The notes under the pieces were generated by a model that was not told the origin of the DNA, searched no databases, and worked only from the letters and a program-made list of their open reading frames with translations. This document shows, in pieces, positions 6,020 to 6,102 of a DNA stretch of 6,102 bases (positions within the stretch are counted from its first letter, which is position 1; the number at the start of each line of letters is the position of its first letter). The DNA is from Flavobacteriaceae bacterium (GTDB taxonomy: Bacteria > Bacteroidota > Bacteroidia > Flavobacteriales > Flavobacteriaceae), in NCBI GenBank assembly GCA_030829155.1, contig JAURBD010000095.1:1-6102 (forward strand), in the 5' to 3' direction. The position numbers and the translations under genes were made by a program.

Positions 6020-6102
6020 GCATTGTATATATCCCACATGGGTTGAGCTGCGATCGTTTTGAGATATATTGAGCAATTTTTTTCATGGGCCCCTTCTATA
6101 TA
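6016..6102 (-). CDS. C-terminal fragment of an unrecognised gene (cut by window edge)
   Basis: Read on the minus strand from the window edge, there is an open frame of 28 codons ending in TAA (complement of 6016-6018). It finishes with SIYLKTIAAQPMWDIYNA. The composition (hydrophobic alternation, Trp, Pro, no low-complexity runs) looks like a real protein C-terminus, and its stop falls exactly against the transaldolase stop, as expected for tightly packed convergent genes. The start and most of the gene lie beyond 6102. I do not recognise the family, so no function is given. Confidence 0.6.
   Translation of the reverse strand, partial: YIEGAHEKNCSIYLKTIAAQPMWDIYNA

Noticed and set aside
1..6102. 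Signs of a mobile element, phage, defence or biosynthetic island
   Set aside because: All identifiable genes are core or common envelope genes with similar base composition; no transposase, integrase, tRNA attachment site, long inverted repeat or spaced repeat array was seen.

Overview
This window looks like an ordinary chromosomal housekeeping segment from a member of the Bacteroidota, most likely the Flavobacteriia. The evidence is low-GC DNA, Sec signal peptides ending in a 'SAQ'-type cleavage site, a stand-alone carboxypeptidase-regulatory-like (peptidase M14 associated) domain protein, GlyA with the ADISHP variant, weak or absent Shine-Dalgarno sequences, and promoter-like boxes matching the Bacteroidota consensus (TTG about 20 bp upstream of TAnnTTTG).

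Layout. A secreted protein of unknown function (13-1467, +) is followed by a 107-bp gap carrying a weak terminator-like hairpin and a TATTTTTG promoter box. Next is glyA, serine hydroxymethyltransferase (1575-2849, +). A 71-bp convergent spacer separates it from a minus-strand pair. That pair is a lipoprotein-type glutaminyl-peptide cyclotransferase (3307-4332) whose last bases overlap the start of a hotdog-fold acyl-CoA thioesterase (2921-3310) through an ATGA junction. A compact divergent promoter region (about 4333-4417) then drives the cyclotransferase operon leftwards and the small signal recognition particle RNA (ffs, about 4418-4513) rightwards. The SRP RNA ends in a stem followed by seven T, and only 24 bp later begins a short-chain dehydrogenase/reductase (4538-5344, +). 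A small transaldolase of the TalC/FSA family follows after 21 bp (5366-6019, +). The last 87 bases hold the C-terminal end of an unrecognised minus-strand gene whose stop codon overlaps the transaldolase stop codon.

The genes do not form one pathway. GlyA supplies one-carbon units, the transaldolase serves the non-oxidative pentose phosphate pathway, SRP RNA serves membrane targeting of nascent proteins, and the cyclotransferase modifies exported N-termini outside the inner membrane. I found no mobile element, CRISPR array, tRNA, rRNA or defence-type system. The points most worth a second look are the tight architecture around ffs, the slippery A-run at the cyclotransferase/thioesterase junction, the transaldolase-type (not aldolase-type) active-site residues, and the overlapping stop codons at the right edge. 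No clearly novel system is visible.
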